Of a DNA stretch of 64,000 nt, positions 17,658-25,919 are shown piece after piece. The stretch is from the NCBI GenBank assembly GCA_015709205.1, contig JACCQO010000005.1, forward strand, positions 114,946 through 178,945, given 5' to 3'. Position numbers and translations under genes: made by a program. Each line of letters starts with the position of its first letter. The first letter of the stretch is position 1. This stretch comes from Desulfovibrionaceae bacterium. GTDB taxonomy: Bacteria; Desulfobacterota; Desulfovibrionia; Desulfovibrionales; Desulfovibrionaceae. The notes beneath the pieces are model-generated. The model was not told the DNA's origin. It did not search any database and was given only the letters and a program-made list of their open reading frames with translations.

Positions 17658-18125
17658 CTAGTGGTGGTAACCGGTGTCGCGCAGGATGGCGGCGGCGCGG
17701 TAGAGCTGCTCCAGCAGCACCACGCGCGCCAGTTCGTGCGGAAAGGTCATGGCCGAGAGGGACAGGGTGTGGTCCGCGCGGGCCAGGACCTCGGGCGACA
17801 GGCCGAAGGCGCCGCCGACCACGAAGCAGGGTACGCGGTTGCCGTCGCCGGAGAGCGAGCGCAGCAAGGCGGCGAGCCGTTCCGAGGTCATGGACCGGCC
17901 CGCGGCGTCCAGGGCCACGGCCACGTCCGTGGCCCCCACGGCCCCGAGCAGGCGCGCGCCCTCGGCCGCGTTGCGCTCGAGCGTGGTCAGCTTGCCCGGC
18001 GCGTCCTTGACCTCCACGCGTTCGAGCTTGAACCAGCGGGACAGGAGCTTGGCGTAATGGTCCTCGGCCGCGCGCCAGTGCGCGGCCTTGGCCTTGCCCA
18101 CCCAGACGAGTTTGAGTTTCTGCAT
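17658..18125 (-). CDS. rlmH: 23S rRNA pseudouridine-1915 N3-methyltransferase RlmH
   Basis: A 155-residue SPOUT methyltransferase that methylates pseudouridine 1915 in helix 69 of 23S rRNA using S-adenosylmethionine. The start MQKLKLVWVGK, the cofactor loop FVVGGAFGLSP and the C-terminal SLSAMTFPHELARVVLLEQL...YHH are hallmarks of the family. The length is canonical. It is transcribed toward gspN and divergently from the threonylcarbamoyl-AMP synthase gene, with 117 bp between the two starts. Confidence 0.96.
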   Translation of the reverse strand: MQKLKLVWVGKAKAAHWRAAEDHYAKLLSRWFKLERVEVKDAPGKLTTLERNAAEGARLLGAVGATDVAVALDAAGRSMTSERLAALLRSLSGDGNRVPCFVVGGAFGLSPEVLARADHTLSLSAMTFPHELARVVLLEQLYRAAAILRDTGYHH

Positions 18126-18242
18126 GCGTTCGGTTCCCCGGTGTGAACGCATACCGCGCGCGCGTCGGGCTGGCAACCGGGCGCGCGCTGCGGGACGGCC
18201 GGAGCCGCCGCATTCCCTTCCAAGGAAACAGAGGGCCGTTTC

Positions 18243-18974
18243 ATGCATTCCGCATCTCCCGGCACATTCCCCAATGCGTCCCCCGGCGCGTTCCCCAAGG
18301 CACTGACCTACGCCGAGACCCTGGCCGCCCTGCGGCGCGGCGGGGTGGTCGTGTATCCTACCGGCACCTTCTACGCCGTGGGCTGCGCCTATGACGCTCC
18401 CGCTGCCCTGGCCCGCGTGGCCGCGCTCAAGGGCCGCCCCGAGGGCAAGCCCTTTTCCCTGCTGGCCGCCGACCGGACGCAACTGGCGCAACTGGCGGCA
18501 CCGGCCCGGGACGCGGCCCAGGCCGCTCTGCTGGACGCCCTGGCCGCGCGCTTCTGGCCCGGGCCGCTGACCGTGGTCCTGCCCGCGCGCGCCGGGCTCG
18601 ATCCGCACCTGCTGGCCCCGGACGGAACCGTGGCCGTGCGCGTCACGTCGCACCCCCTGGCCGCGCGGCTGGCCCGCGATCTGGGCCGCGCCCTGGTGGC
18701 CACCAGCGCCAACCCGGCGGGTGCGCCGCCCGCGGCCGAACCCGGGCGACTGGACGCCGCCCTGGTGGCCGGTTCCGACGGACTCCTGGCCCTGCGGCCC
18801 TGGCCCTGCGGCGGCGTCCCCTCGACCATCGTGGCCCCGCTCGATCCGGATGCGGGCGGCGCGTCCAACGGGCTCGATGGCCCCGGCGGTTCGTGGCCCG
18901 GCGCACTGCGCCTGATTCGCGAGGGGGCGACGCCCGTGGCCGCCCTGCGCGCCGCCGGGTTCGGGGTGCTTTGA
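18243..18974 (+). CDS. L-threonylcarbamoyladenylate synthase (TsaC/Sua5/YrdC)
   Basis: A 243-residue YrdC-fold enzyme that makes threonylcarbamoyl-AMP from Thr, bicarbonate and ATP for t6A37 tRNA modification. The family signatures are present: VVVYPTGTFYAVG, ALKGRPEGKPFSLL, FWPGPLTVVLPA, ALVATSANPAG and PSTIV. The C-terminal Sua5 domain is absent, so it is the short TsaC/YciO type. The first ~20 residues (Pro/Gly/Phe-rich) look unconserved, so a later start is possible. AAGGAAA lies 15-20 bases before this ATG. Confidence 0.88.
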   Translation: MHSASPGTFPNASPGAFPKALTYAETLAALRRGGVVVYPTGTFYAVGCAYDAPAALARVAALKGRPEGKPFSLLAADRTQLAQLAAPARDAAQAALLDALAARFWPGPLTVVLPARAGLDPHLLAPDGTVAVRVTSHPLAARLARDLGRALVATSANPAGAPPAAEPGRLDAALVAGSDGLLALRPWPCGGVPSTIVAPLDPDAGGASNGLDGPGGSWPGALRLIREGATPVAALRAAGFGVL

Positions 18975-19172
18975 GACGTCGTGCGGGCGCGGGGCGAGCC
19001 CCGTTCCCTTCAGGGGGCGGCCCGAACGATTCCATCAAGGGCGGATCAAAAAATTTGTCCGGATTTCCCGTCCTGGGCAGGGGCAAGTTTAGGAATTTTT
19101 ACCGACAAGAGCGCGGACAAAAGAATCGTGAAGTTGAGTTTTTTTATAACATTCCTATATTAAAGGATATAA

Positions 19173-19268
19173 ATGAAATTTGTAAAGTTGCCCGTCGTTG
19201 GCATGCGGATTGCTACTAAGAAAGTACTTCTTCCTATTGCCGGAACCGGGGGATCAGGTTGGACCTGA
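19173..19268 (+). CDS. Possible 31-residue micro-ORF
   Basis: ATG at 19173 has AAGGA 5 bases upstream (19163-19167), a better Shine-Dalgarno than many real genes nearby. It encodes a basic, hydrophobic peptide starting MKFVKLPVVGM and ending GGSGWT. The stop lies inside the right arm of the downstream hairpin. No family was recognised. The overlap of the presumed -10 box with the ribosome site would give a nearly leaderless message, which weakens the case. Confidence 0.25.
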   Translation: MKFVKLPVVGMRIATKKVLLPIAGTGGSGWT

Positions 19269-19281
19269 TCCCCCGGTTCCG
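19241..19281. terminator. 19-bp hairpin in the AT-rich island
   Basis: Bases 19241-19259 and 19263-19281 pair perfectly (19 bp) around a TGG loop. It sits between convergent transcripts and could terminate or protect either. There is no adjacent U-run, so classic intrinsic termination is uncertain. A small-RNA 3' end is an alternative. Confidence 0.6.
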
Positions 19282-19537
19282 TTGTGGGGTCTGGAATACC
19301 TGGTCCGTTGCAAAATAAATCATTTTATTTAAATATGTTATATTCTTTTTGGCCGCCCCTTCGCGCGTTTTTCGCGTGTCCGGGGCGTTTTTTCACGTCC
19401 GCGCGGTGACGGTGGACGGTGCATTTTCCGGATGGGATGTGCAGACGAAGTGGGCGGCGGCTGGCGAGGGCAAGAAGGCCGGAGGCCGGGTGGTCCGGGT
19501 GAGTGGGGGGGCGGCTGGTCCAGGCGACCTGGGCGGC

Positions 19538-20758
19538 CTAACGGCCCGCCAGATACGCGGCCAGGGCGGCTTCCACGCGGTCCACGGCGATGGCGGCCAG
19601 GCAGCGCGGCTCGGGGCAGTCCAGGCCCGCCGTGGTCGCCGTGCACGGCGCGCAGGCCGCGTCGGCCGTGAGCACGGTCAGCCCGTCCGGGCGCTCGTGC
19701 TCTCGGGCCGCGTTCCCGGCCGCCCCGTCCGGTTGCGGCGCGCCGTCGGCCGGGCAGAAGGCCGGGGCCCACTGGGCCGGGTCCGTGGGGCCGAACAGGG
19801 CCACCGTGGGCACGCCGGTCAGCCCGGCCAGGTGCAGGGGGCCGCAGTCGTTGCCCACCACGGCGCGCGCCGAGCGCAGCAGGGCTGCGAGTTCCTGGAA
19901 ATCCTGCGGGGCAACGGTCCGGAATTCTTCGATCCTCATACCATGTTCCAGTTCCGCCGGGCCCAGGGCAAAGACCGGCTCCAGGCCGTGCGCTGTGATG
20001 CGCCGGGCCAGTTCAAGAAATTGAACCAGGGGCCACTGCTTGGCCCGATGCCCGGCCCCGGCGAAGAGCACCACCCGATCAACCGCCCCCTTGTTCGACC
20101 AGCCGCCGTGGAGCCGCCGCCAGGCCGCGCACCAGCCGTCGCGCCAGGGCACGCCCGCGCGGGCCAGCGCTTCCCGGTGCGGCACGCGCGGCGGCACGGC
20201 GCGGCCCGGAACCACGGAGGGCAGGAAGACCCACCCGGGCGCGGAAAAATCCCAGGCCGCCCGTTCCAGCCCGAACCAGAACACGCGCGTTTCCGGGGGG
20301 TGCTCCGCGTTTTCGGGAATCGGCGTGTCCGTGGAAAAGGGACTGGCCGCAAAAGAGGGCGTGACCATGGAGAAGGGGGAGTCCGTGGCAGCGGCCTCTC
20401 CGGGGCCGGGGCTTTTGTCGGGTACGGTCCGGCCGTCGCTTGCCTTCACGGTTTGCGCGTCCGCAGGAGCGAGCAGGGGAGGGCGGCCCGGCGGATGCGC
20501 CGGGCCGGACCGCCCGAGCCCGGCGTCCGGCAAGGGCAGTTCCGGCGGTGCGTCCGCGCCGTAGGCGCGGTCCAGGGCCGCGCGCAGCGGGCCGGGGCAG
20601 GGGGCCAACCCCAGGGATTCGACCCACGGACCGTAGGCCGCGCGCCCGGCCCAGAGCGCGCCGGGAAAACGCGCCGCCAGCGAACGCAGCGCGGGCCAGG
20701 CGCACAGGAAGTCGCCCAGCGCCCCTCGATGGACGATTATCGTGGTTTTTGCCCGCAT
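19538..20758 (-). CDS. Glycosyltransferase family 9 (heptosyltransferase-like)
   Basis: A 406-residue protein of the LPS heptosyltransferase family, which transfers heptose or a related sugar from a nucleotide donor to the LPS inner core at the cytoplasmic membrane face. The N-terminal IIVHRGALGDFLCAWPAL and the C-terminal RSARAVVGNDCGPLHLAGL, TGVPTVALFGPTDPAQW are typical. Between the two Rossmann halves, residues ~95-165 are a Pro/Ala/Thr/Ser-rich low-complexity insertion absent from standard members. The start chosen is MRAKTT at 20758, where family similarity begins; the ribosome site is weak. The gene is divergent from the Nudix gene. Confidence 0.87.
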   Translation of the reverse strand: MRAKTTIIVHRGALGDFLCAWPALRSLAARFPGALWAGRAAYGPWVESLGLAPCPGPLRAALDRAYGADAPPELPLPDAGLGRSGPAHPPGRPPLLAPADAQTVKASDGRTVPDKSPGPGEAAATDSPFSMVTPSFAASPFSTDTPIPENAEHPPETRVFWFGLERAAWDFSAPGWVFLPSVVPGRAVPPRVPHREALARAGVPWRDGWCAAWRRLHGGWSNKGAVDRVVLFAGAGHRAKQWPLVQFLELARRITAHGLEPVFALGPAELEHGMRIEEFRTVAPQDFQELAALLRSARAVVGNDCGPLHLAGLTGVPTVALFGPTDPAQWAPAFCPADGAPQPDGAAGNAAREHERPDGLTVLTADAACAPCTATTAGLDCPEPRCLAAIAVDRVEAALAAYLAGR

Positions 20759-20890
20759 ATTTTTTTCTGGAAGCCCGCGCCGCGAGGGGCTACACCGGGA
20801 CTGTCGGCCGCTCCGCGGGAGGAAGTTTTCGGAATGCGCGTTCGCGCGGCGTAGCGCGAACGCAGGTGGCGGCCCGACGGAGGAGGCTCC

Positions 20891-21436
20891 ATGGCCCTGA
20901 TCAAACCCTGTCCCCACTGCGGCGGCCCCGTGGTTCATTACACGAACCCGGTGCCCACTGTCGATGTGGTCATTTACGACGCATCCCGCGGCGTGGTGCT
21001 CGTGCGCCGCCGCAACGAGCCGCACGGCTGGGCCCTGCCCGGCGGGTTCGTGGACTACGGCGAGACCCTGGAGCGCGCCGCCGTGCGCGAGGCGCGCGAG
21101 GAGACCGGCCTGGACGTGGAACTCGTCGCGCTCCTGGGCGTCTATTCCGACCCGGCGCGCGATGCGCGGCTGCACACCGTCTCCACCGTGTTCACGGCTC
21201 GCGCGGCCGACCTATCCACCCTGGCGGGCGGCGACGACGCGGCCGAGGCGCGCTTCTTCGCCGTGGGCCGCCGGCCCGAACCCCTGTGCTTCGACCACGG
21301 GCGCATTCTTGACGAGTTCACGCGGTTCCTTTCCGGCGAGCCGCTCTGCGCAACCTGGGGAGCGCGGCCGGAGGCGCACTGCACCGACCGTCCCGACCGT
21401 CCCCCGAGCCCTGGCGACCGTTCACGGGAAAAGTGA
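20891..21436 (+). CDS. Nudix hydrolase with N-terminal zinc-ribbon stub
   Basis: A 181-residue Nudix enzyme. An N-terminal CPHCGG pair resembles half of a zinc ribbon and is followed by a Nudix fold with the complete box GGFVDYGETLERAAVREA-REETGL (residues ~52-75). Such proteins hydrolyse NDP-X substrates; the sequence resembles the ADP-ribose/NADH pyrophosphatase group, but the substrate cannot be assigned. A strong GGAGGAGG lies before the ATG. The C-terminal ~35 residues are polar and unconserved. The TGA overlaps a GTG of the next frame. Confidence 0.86.
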   Translation: MALIKPCPHCGGPVVHYTNPVPTVDVVIYDASRGVVLVRRRNEPHGWALPGGFVDYGETLERAAVREAREETGLDVELVALLGVYSDPARDARLHTVSTVFTARAADLSTLAGGDDAAEARFFAVGRRPEPLCFDHGRILDEFTRFLSGEPLCATWGARPEAHCTDRPDRPPSPGDRSREK

Positions 21437-21534
21437 CCCGCAAGGCCCGGCGCGGGCTGGACCTCCGGGCCGATGTCTGGCACCCAACAACTTGTATCGA
21501 TACGCAAAACGACTGCGGCAGGCACGGGGAGAAC

Positions 21535-23226
21535 ATGGCTGGAGCCGGATGGACGACGCTTCTGGGCGGGTTGGGCATCTTTTTCGTGGGCATCACCCTG
21601 GTCTCCTCGAACCTGCGCAAGATGACCAGCCGCCGGTTGCGGCTGGTCTTTTACCGTTTCACGAACACCGACCTGCGCGGGGCGCTGCTCGGGCTCGGCT
21701 CCGGGCTGGTCACCCAGTCGCCCTCCGTGGCCGCGTTCATCACCGCCGGGCTGGTCTCCAGCGGGCTGATGCGCGTGCGCAAGGCCCTGCCCGTGGTCTT
21801 CTGGGCCAACGCGGGCTCCTGCGTCCTGGTGCTCATCGCGGTGCTGGACGTGACCGTGCTCGTGGACGTGCTCCTGTTCTTCGCGGGCGTGAGCGTGGCC
21901 TTCGAGCGGCCCCGGAGCATGCGCCACCTGGCCATGACCCTGTTCGGCGTGGGGTTGCTCTTCACGGGATTGTCGCTCATCCGCCAGGGCGCCATGCCCC
22001 TGGCGCAGATGGACTGGGTGCGCTCCGTGCTGCACGCCACCACCGGCCACTACTTTCTGGCCCTGCTCACGGGCATGGTGCTCACGGCCGTGACCCAGAC
22101 CACCCTGGGCATCATCCTCATCGGCCTGGCCCTGGCCAAGGGCGGGCTCTTCGGCGTGCCCGAGACGATCATGCTCGTCTACGGCGCGCACCTGGGCTCG
22201 TCCCTGACCACCTGGTTCCTGGCCCTGTCCGTGCGCGGGAGGCCCAAGCAGCTGATCATGGCCCAGGTGCTCATGAACGTCATCGGCGCGTTGATCATGG
22301 TCCCGCTCTTCTACGTGGAGTTCCTGGGCGGCGTGCCCCTGGTGCACAGCCTGGTGGCGCACCTCACGAGCGACATGGAGCGCCAGATGGCCTTCATCGT
22401 GATCATTTTCAACTGGGGCGTGACCTTCGCCTGTTTCCCGTTCCACGACCAACTCGCCGCGCTGTTGGCGCGCTGGTGGCCGCAGACGCGCCAGGAGGAC
22501 CTCTCGCGCCTGCACTTCCTGGCCGACCTGGCGGACCTGACCGCCGACGCGCCGGACGCGGTCATGAGTCTGGGCATGCGCGAGATGGGGCGGCTGGTGG
22601 TGCGCTTTCCGGAATACGTGCAGGCCGGGGCCGAGGGCGAGGCGGCGGCCCTGGACGCGCGCCATGCGGCCTACGCGTCCGTGGGCGGCGAGGTGCGCGC
22701 CACGCTGGACGAGCTGGCGGGCCGCGACCTGGGGCCGGGCACGGCCCAGGACCTCGTGCTGCTGCGCGGCCTGGTGGCCCAGGTGGACGCCCTGGAGGAG
22801 GGCGTGAACGACTTGGCGCGCCTGTTCGGGCCGGGCGGCCCGGAGCGGCCTCCCACCACGTCCGGAGAGGAGTTCTACGGCGTGCTGCGCGAGAGCGCGC
22901 ACTTCTTTCTGCTGACCCTGGCCGAGGCCTGGAACGACGCCGGGCGCACCGAGGCGCGGCAGCTCTACCTGCTCACGCGCGACCGGGGCGAGACCCTGGA
23001 GCGGTTCCGGCGGCGCTGCGTGGAACTCTCCGAGGGCGTGGACGTGGAGGAGAAGACGCGCATGCACCGCGCGGGCATCCTCTTCGAGCGCGTGGTCTGG
23101 CTGGTCAACCGCGTGGCCGCGCTGCTCATGGAGCGCGAGATCGGCACAGATGAAGTGAACCCGGACGAAATGGGCGAAGCCGGGGAGGGCGGGCTTGCCC
23201 CGACCGCCGGGAGGGCGACGGCATGA
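21535..23226 (+). CDS. Na+/phosphate cotransporter family protein (NptA-like) with PhoU-like C-terminus
   Basis: A 563-residue membrane transporter of the Na/Pi cotransporter (SLC34/NptA) group. Eight or nine hydrophobic segments include the two inverted-repeat signature regions LVTQSPSVAAFITAGLVSSG and LTAVTQTTLGIILIGLALA. The C-terminal ~190 residues are helical and PhoU-like (four-helix bundle with LVRFPEYV, RRCVELSEG). The first repeat has QSPS in place of the usual QSSS. The start at 21535 has GGGGAG very close (spacer 3); a GTG at 21433 overlaps the Nudix stop but would add an unlikely Cys/His-rich leader. The stop overlaps the pdxA start. Confidence 0.86.
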   Translation: MAGAGWTTLLGGLGIFFVGITLVSSNLRKMTSRRLRLVFYRFTNTDLRGALLGLGSGLVTQSPSVAAFITAGLVSSGLMRVRKALPVVFWANAGSCVLVLIAVLDVTVLVDVLLFFAGVSVAFERPRSMRHLAMTLFGVGLLFTGLSLIRQGAMPLAQMDWVRSVLHATTGHYFLALLTGMVLTAVTQTTLGIILIGLALAKGGLFGVPETIMLVYGAHLGSSLTTWFLALSVRGRPKQLIMAQVLMNVIGALIMVPLFYVEFLGGVPLVHSLVAHLTSDMERQMAFIVIIFNWGVTFACFPFHDQLAALLARWWPQTRQEDLSRLHFLADLADLTADAPDAVMSLGMREMGRLVVRFPEYVQAGAEGEAAALDARHAAYASVGGEVRATLDELAGRDLGPGTAQDLVLLRGLVAQVDALEEGVNDLARLFGPGGPERPPTTSGEEFYGVLRESAHFFLLTLAEAWNDAGRTEARQLYLLTRDRGETLERFRRRCVELSEGVDVEEKTRMHRAGILFERVVWLVNRVAALLMEREIGTDEVNPDEMGEAGEGGLAPTAGRATA

Positions 23227-24257
23227 ATGCGAAGACGACGGTGGCCCCCCTGGCCGTGACCCTGGGCGACCCCAACGGCGTGGGCCCGGAGCTGGCCGTG
23301 CGCCTGTTCGGCGCTGAACCTCCGGCGGAGCCCGTGCTGCTGATCGGGCCGGAGACGGCCCTGGACGCGGCTTTGCCGCTGCTTGGCCGGGCGCGTTTCT
23401 GGACGCGTGTGGACGATCCCGCGGCCGCGGCCGTCGCCGGACCGGGCGTCCATCTTTTCTGTCCGCCGGGGCTGGAGGATTTTTCGCCGCGCACCGGCGA
23501 GGCCGCCCCCGAGGGCGGGCGCGCCGCCGGGCTGAGCCTGGAGGCCGCCTGCGGCTGCATCGACCGGGGCCTGGCGCGCGGGATCGTGACGCTGCCCCTG
23601 AACAAGGCCATGCTCCAGGCCGCGGGGTTCGACTTTCCCGGGCACACCGAGTTCCTGGCGCGCCACGCCGGGCTGGGCGAGGACGAGGTCTGCATGCACC
23701 TGTGTGGCGAGAAGCTGCGCGTGAGCCTGGTGACCACGCATCCGCCCCTGCGCGAGGTGGCGGACCTGATCACCTTCGAGCGCGTGCTGCGCTGCCTGCG
23801 CCTGACGCACGCCTTCGTGCGCACGGTGTGGGGCGCGGACGCCGGGCCCGTGGCCGTGTGCGGCCTGAACCCGCACGCGGGAGAATCCGGGCGCATCGGC
23901 CGCGAGGAGATCGAGATCATCGAACCCGCCGTGGCCGAGGCCCGGGCCCGGGGCATGGCCGTGGTCGGACCGCTCCCTGCGGACACGGTCTTCGGCCGGG
24001 CGTTGCGCGGCGAGTTTTCCGCCGTGCTGGCCATGTACCACGACCAGGGCCTCGGCCCGCTCAAGCTGGTGCACTTCGGCGAGGCCGTGAACGTGACCCT
24101 GGGGCTGCCCTTCGTGCGCACCTCCGTGGACCACGGCACGGCCTACGACATCGCGGGCCGGGGCGTGGCCGACCTGGGCAGCCTGCGCGCGGCCCTGGAC
24201 CTGGCGCACCGCATGGCGGCCCCAACCGCAACCCCAATCCCCAAGGAAGTGAGCTGA
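23223..24257 (+). CDS. pdxA: 4-hydroxythreonine-4-phosphate dehydrogenase PdxA
   Basis: A 344-residue NAD-dependent enzyme that oxidises 4-phosphohydroxy-L-threonine in pyridoxal-5-phosphate synthesis. The N-terminal TLGDPNGVGPELAVRLF, the metal-site regions PGHTEFLARHAG and AMYHDQGLGPLK, and the C-terminal NVTLGLPFVRTSVDHGTAYD are canonical. The start overlaps the upstream stop (ATGA at 23223) and its own TGA overlaps the oxoprolinase ATG (TGATG), so it is translationally coupled on both sides. In some operons PdxA paralogues serve other oxidations. Here the residues fit true PdxA, but the neighbourhood leaves this open. Confidence 0.93.
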   Translation: MNAKTTVAPLAVTLGDPNGVGPELAVRLFGAEPPAEPVLLIGPETALDAALPLLGRARFWTRVDDPAAAAVAGPGVHLFCPPGLEDFSPRTGEAAPEGGRAAGLSLEAACGCIDRGLARGIVTLPLNKAMLQAAGFDFPGHTEFLARHAGLGEDEVCMHLCGEKLRVSLVTTHPPLREVADLITFERVLRCLRLTHAFVRTVWGADAGPVAVCGLNPHAGESGRIGREEIEIIEPAVAEARARGMAVVGPLPADTVFGRALRGEFSAVLAMYHDQGLGPLKLVHFGEAVNVTLGLPFVRTSVDHGTAYDIAGRGVADLGSLRAALDLAHRMAAPTATPIPKEVS

Positions 24258-25906
24258 TGTATCTAGGAATAGACGTCGGCGGCACACACACGGACGCCGT
24301 GGTCCTCAAGGACGGAAAGATCGTGGCCTCGGCCAAGGTGCCCACGGACCACCACAACCTGTTCTCCTCCGTGTCCAAGGCCCTGGACAGCGTGCTCTAC
24401 GACGTGAAGCCCCACGACATCCGGCGCTTCAACCTCTCCACGACCCTGTCCACCAACGCCATCGTCGAGGGCCGCACCGAGGAGGTGGGCGTCATCGTTT
24501 CCTCGGGCCCGGGCATCGATCCGGAGAACTTCCGCATCGGCGGGTTCTACCATGTCATCCCCGGGTCCATCGACCACCGCGGCAAGGAGGTCCGTGCCCT
24601 GGATGTGGCGGCCCTGGACCGCGCCGTGGCCGCCTGCCGCGAGGCCGGGGTCTCGGTCTTCGCCGCCGTGACCAAGTTCTCCACGCGCAACCCGGCGCAG
24701 GAGAACGCCATCGCCGCCGCCGTGGCCGACCAGGCCGACTTCGTCTCGCGCGGCCACCGCATCTCCGGCATGCTCAACTTTCCCCGGCGCATCTCCACTG
24801 CCTACTACAACGCGGCCGTCTGGCGCACCTACAACGAGTTCGCCGACGCCGTGGCCGGGGCCGCCGAGGACTACGGCCTGCTTTCGCGCATCAACATCCT
24901 CAAGGCCGACGGCGGAACCATGCCGTTTTCCGTGTCGCGCGACCAGCCCGTGGAATCCATTCTCTCGGGCCCGGCGGCCAGCGTCATGGGCACCATCGCC
25001 CTGTGCGACATCTCCGAGGACTGCGTGATCCTGGACATCGGCGGCACGACCACGGACATCGCGGTCTTTGCCGACGGCGCGCCGCTCATCGAGACCGAGG
25101 GCATCGAGGTCGGCTCCTACCCGACCCTGGTGCGCGCGCTCAAGACCACCTCCATCGGCGTGGGCGGCGATTCGCGGCTGCACGTGGTGGAAGGCCGCGT
25201 GCGCGTGGGGCCGGAACGGAACGGCCCGCCCATGGCCCTGGGCGGGGCCAGGCCCGCGCTCATGGACGCCTTCAACTATCTGGAGCTCACGGACCTGGGC
25301 GACGTGGCCGCCTCGCGCGCGGGCATCGAATCCCTGGCCGCGCTGTGGGACACCTTCCCGGAGAAGATGGCGCGCGAGGCCGTGGAGGCCTCCGTGACCG
25401 CCATTCTCGACGCGGTGGAGGACATGATCTGGGCCATCAACGCCAAGCCCGTGTATACGATCCACGAACTGCTCGCGGACAAGCGCGTGGATCCCAGGAC
25501 CCTCTACGTCATGGGCGGCCCGGCCATGGCCTTCCAGCCGTTGCTGTCGCGCGCCTGGGGCGGCCGCGTGGTGGTGCCGGAGAACTACGCCGTGGCCAAC
25601 GCCATCGGAGCGGCGCTCACGCGCACCACCGTGGAGGCCGAGCTCTTCGCGGACACGGAAAAGGGGCGCATGTTCATCCCCAAGTTCGGCGTGGAGGAGG
25701 CCGTCGGCGCGAACTACCGGCTGGCCGACGCCGAGGCCGACGCCCGCCGCCACCTGCTGGCGCGCCTGGGCGAGTTCGAGGCCCTGGACGAGGACCCGGA
25801 GGTGGACGTGACCGAGGCGGGCGAATTCAACATGGTCGGAATGCGCGGCGAGCGCGGGCGCAACATCCGCGTCAAGTGCCAGATCCGGCCCGGAATCCTG
25901 AAATAA
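24257..25906 (+). CDS. Hydantoinase/oxoprolinase family protein (HyuA-type)
   Basis: A 549-residue member of the ATP-dependent hydantoinase/5-oxoprolinase A family. It has the N-terminal actin-like phosphate motif GIDVGGTHTDAVVL, the second phosphate motif ILDIGGTTTDIAVF (~residue 260), and SGPAASVMG. It is shorter than typical HyuA (~650-700) and lacks a HyuB partner in the window, so a lactam or imide substrate cannot be named. AAGGAAG lies 8 bases before the ATG, which overlaps the pdxA stop. Downstream come an HDAC-like deacylase and a LUD protein, a combination that hints at an amide-opening or deacylation pathway. Confidence 0.85.
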   Translation: MYLGIDVGGTHTDAVVLKDGKIVASAKVPTDHHNLFSSVSKALDSVLYDVKPHDIRRFNLSTTLSTNAIVEGRTEEVGVIVSSGPGIDPENFRIGGFYHVIPGSIDHRGKEVRALDVAALDRAVAACREAGVSVFAAVTKFSTRNPAQENAIAAAVADQADFVSRGHRISGMLNFPRRISTAYYNAAVWRTYNEFADAVAGAAEDYGLLSRINILKADGGTMPFSVSRDQPVESILSGPAASVMGTIALCDISEDCVILDIGGTTTDIAVFADGAPLIETEGIEVGSYPTLVRALKTTSIGVGGDSRLHVVEGRVRVGPERNGPPMALGGARPALMDAFNYLELTDLGDVAASRAGIESLAALWDTFPEKMAREAVEASVTAILDAVEDMIWAINAKPVYTIHELLADKRVDPRTLYVMGGPAMAFQPLLSRAWGGRVVVPENYAVANAIGAALTRTTVEAELFADTEKGRMFIPKFGVEEAVGANYRLADAEADARRHLLARLGEFEALDEDPEVDVTEAGEFNMVGMRGERGRNIRVKCQIRPGILK

Positions 25907-25919
25907 CGGGGAAAGCGAC

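Larger units (their letters stand above)
19041..19350. other. AT-rich intergenic island between convergent genes
   Basis: The 563-base gap between the tsaC-like gene and the GT9 gene is strikingly AT-rich from about 19041 to 19350 compared with the very GC-rich surroundings. It contains runs such as TTTTTTTATAAC and AATAAATCATTTTATTTAAA, a possible promoter (TTGAGT 19134-19139, 16 bases, TATATT 19156-19161), a micro-ORF and a strong hairpin. The composition suggests acquired or regulatory DNA. I recognise no named element. Confidence 0.6.

Noticed and set aside
18893-19219. 108-codon ORF running from the end of the tsaC-like gene into the AT-rich island
   Set aside because: It begins inside tsaC in another frame, has no ribosome site or motif, and spans a compositional boundary.
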